The notes beneath the pieces were generated by a model. It was not told the origin of the DNA. It did not search any database and saw nothing but the letters and a program-made list of their open reading frames with translations. A stretch of DNA of 64,000 nt from Lysinibacillus agricola (lineage in GTDB: Bacteria > Bacillota > Bacilli > Bacillales_A > Planococcaceae): positions 3,723,501 through 3,787,500 of the forward strand of contig NZ_CP067341.1 of assembly GCF_016638705.1 (NCBI RefSeq). Reading direction: 5' to 3'. Below, piece after piece: positions 63,683 to 64,000 of the stretch. How positions within the stretch are numbered: position 1 is the stretch's first letter; each line of letters starts with the position of its first letter. A program made the translations under genes and the position numbers.

Positions 63683-64000
63683 TCAAATTGCTATAAAGAA
63701 CACAACAATCATGACGATTTGAATCACTGCTTTGGCAAATGTTGATGCTAAAAATCCAACGAGAGAGCCAACACCGCTTTTCACAGCTTCTCCAAATGTA
63801 CGGCGCTCTACGATTAACTCTGCAATCACCGCTCCTAAAAATGGTCCAGCTAATATACCTGCAACTGGAATGACGAACGGGCCAATTAATAAACCAATGG
63901 TACTGCCCCACATCCCAGCATTTGAGCCACCGAATTTTTTAATACCAAAGGCGTTTGCTACAGTATCAGCACCAAATAAAATGACAACAAAGATAATCTC
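63683..64000 (-). CDS. yqgC: DUF456 membrane protein YqgC (cut by window edge)
   Basis: The C-terminal 105 aa or so are visible; the frame is open past the window end ([20 protein letters not shown] leads into [13 protein letters not shown]). Glycine-rich membrane helices [20 protein letters not shown] and [15 protein letters not shown] are typical of DUF456. In B. subtilis yqgC sits next to sodA, which supports the name. Function unknown. An internal methionine at 63913 is not the start. Confidence 0.85.
   Translation of the reverse strand, partial: EIIFVVILFGADTVANAFGIKKFGGSNAGMWGSTIGLLIGPFVIPVAGILAGPFLGAVIAELIVERRTFGEAVKSGVGSLVGFLASTFAKAVIQIVMIVVFFIAI

Overview
The window looks like a low-GC Bacillales chromosome, most likely Lysinibacillus or a close relative. 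This rests on gene order and content: gcvT-gcvPA-gcvPB behind a tandem glycine riboswitch, aroK, comGA-GG, yqgY/yqgX/yqgW, an LTA synthase, yqgQ, yqgN, rpmG, trpE with a T-box, pstS-C-A-B-phoU, pbpA and sodA, plus several intergenic repeat families. The genus call is inference. The right half (33.4-64 kb) is ordinary housekeeping chromosome.

The left half (about 2-32 kb, nearly all minus strand) is accessory and is the interesting part. Reading from 32 kb downwards it starts with a Ser/Thr kinase in its own unit. A long operon follows, with a 722-aa protein that looks like a fused contractile sheath, a 141-aa Hcp/tail-tube-like protein, a DnaJ protein, two FHA proteins (one with two membrane segments), an intact PP2C phosphatase and a membrane pseudo-phosphatase with TPR-like repeats. 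Next come two or three candidate baseplate proteins, a large Hsp70/actin-fold protein, a DcrB/Eag-like adaptor, a VgrG, a pentapeptide-repeat protein, a DUF4280 (PAAR-like) protein, and a second VgrG whose stop codon overlaps a toxin start. I read this as a contractile injection (type VI-like) apparatus in a Gram-positive, with the kinase/phosphatase/FHA switch known from T6SS. No ClpV ATPase and no TssJLM membrane complex is visible; the Hsp70/DnaJ pair and the membrane FHA/PP2C proteins are candidate substitutes.

Below the toxin-bearing VgrG lies an array of displaced toxin/immunity cassettes (about 0.2-13.5 kb). Each better-preserved unit begins with a copy of the VgrG 3' end and a lysine-rich toxin N-terminus, changes to a different toxin tip, carries an immunity gene, and ends in a near-identical terminator hairpin. 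One cassette is intact. The others are frameshifted, repeatedly in poly-A runs, or reduced to fragments. One short ORF joins the start of a lost immunity gene in frame to the VgrG tail. A group IIC intron sits directly after one of the cassette terminators.

The rest: a minisatellite of about 30 units (32.8-33.4 kb) separates the island from gcvPB; the comG operon encodes the competence pseudopilus; trpE-trpG lies under a Trp T-box leader that contains a dispersed repeat; the pst operon has a PhoP-box array; and the right edge cuts a DUF456 membrane protein.
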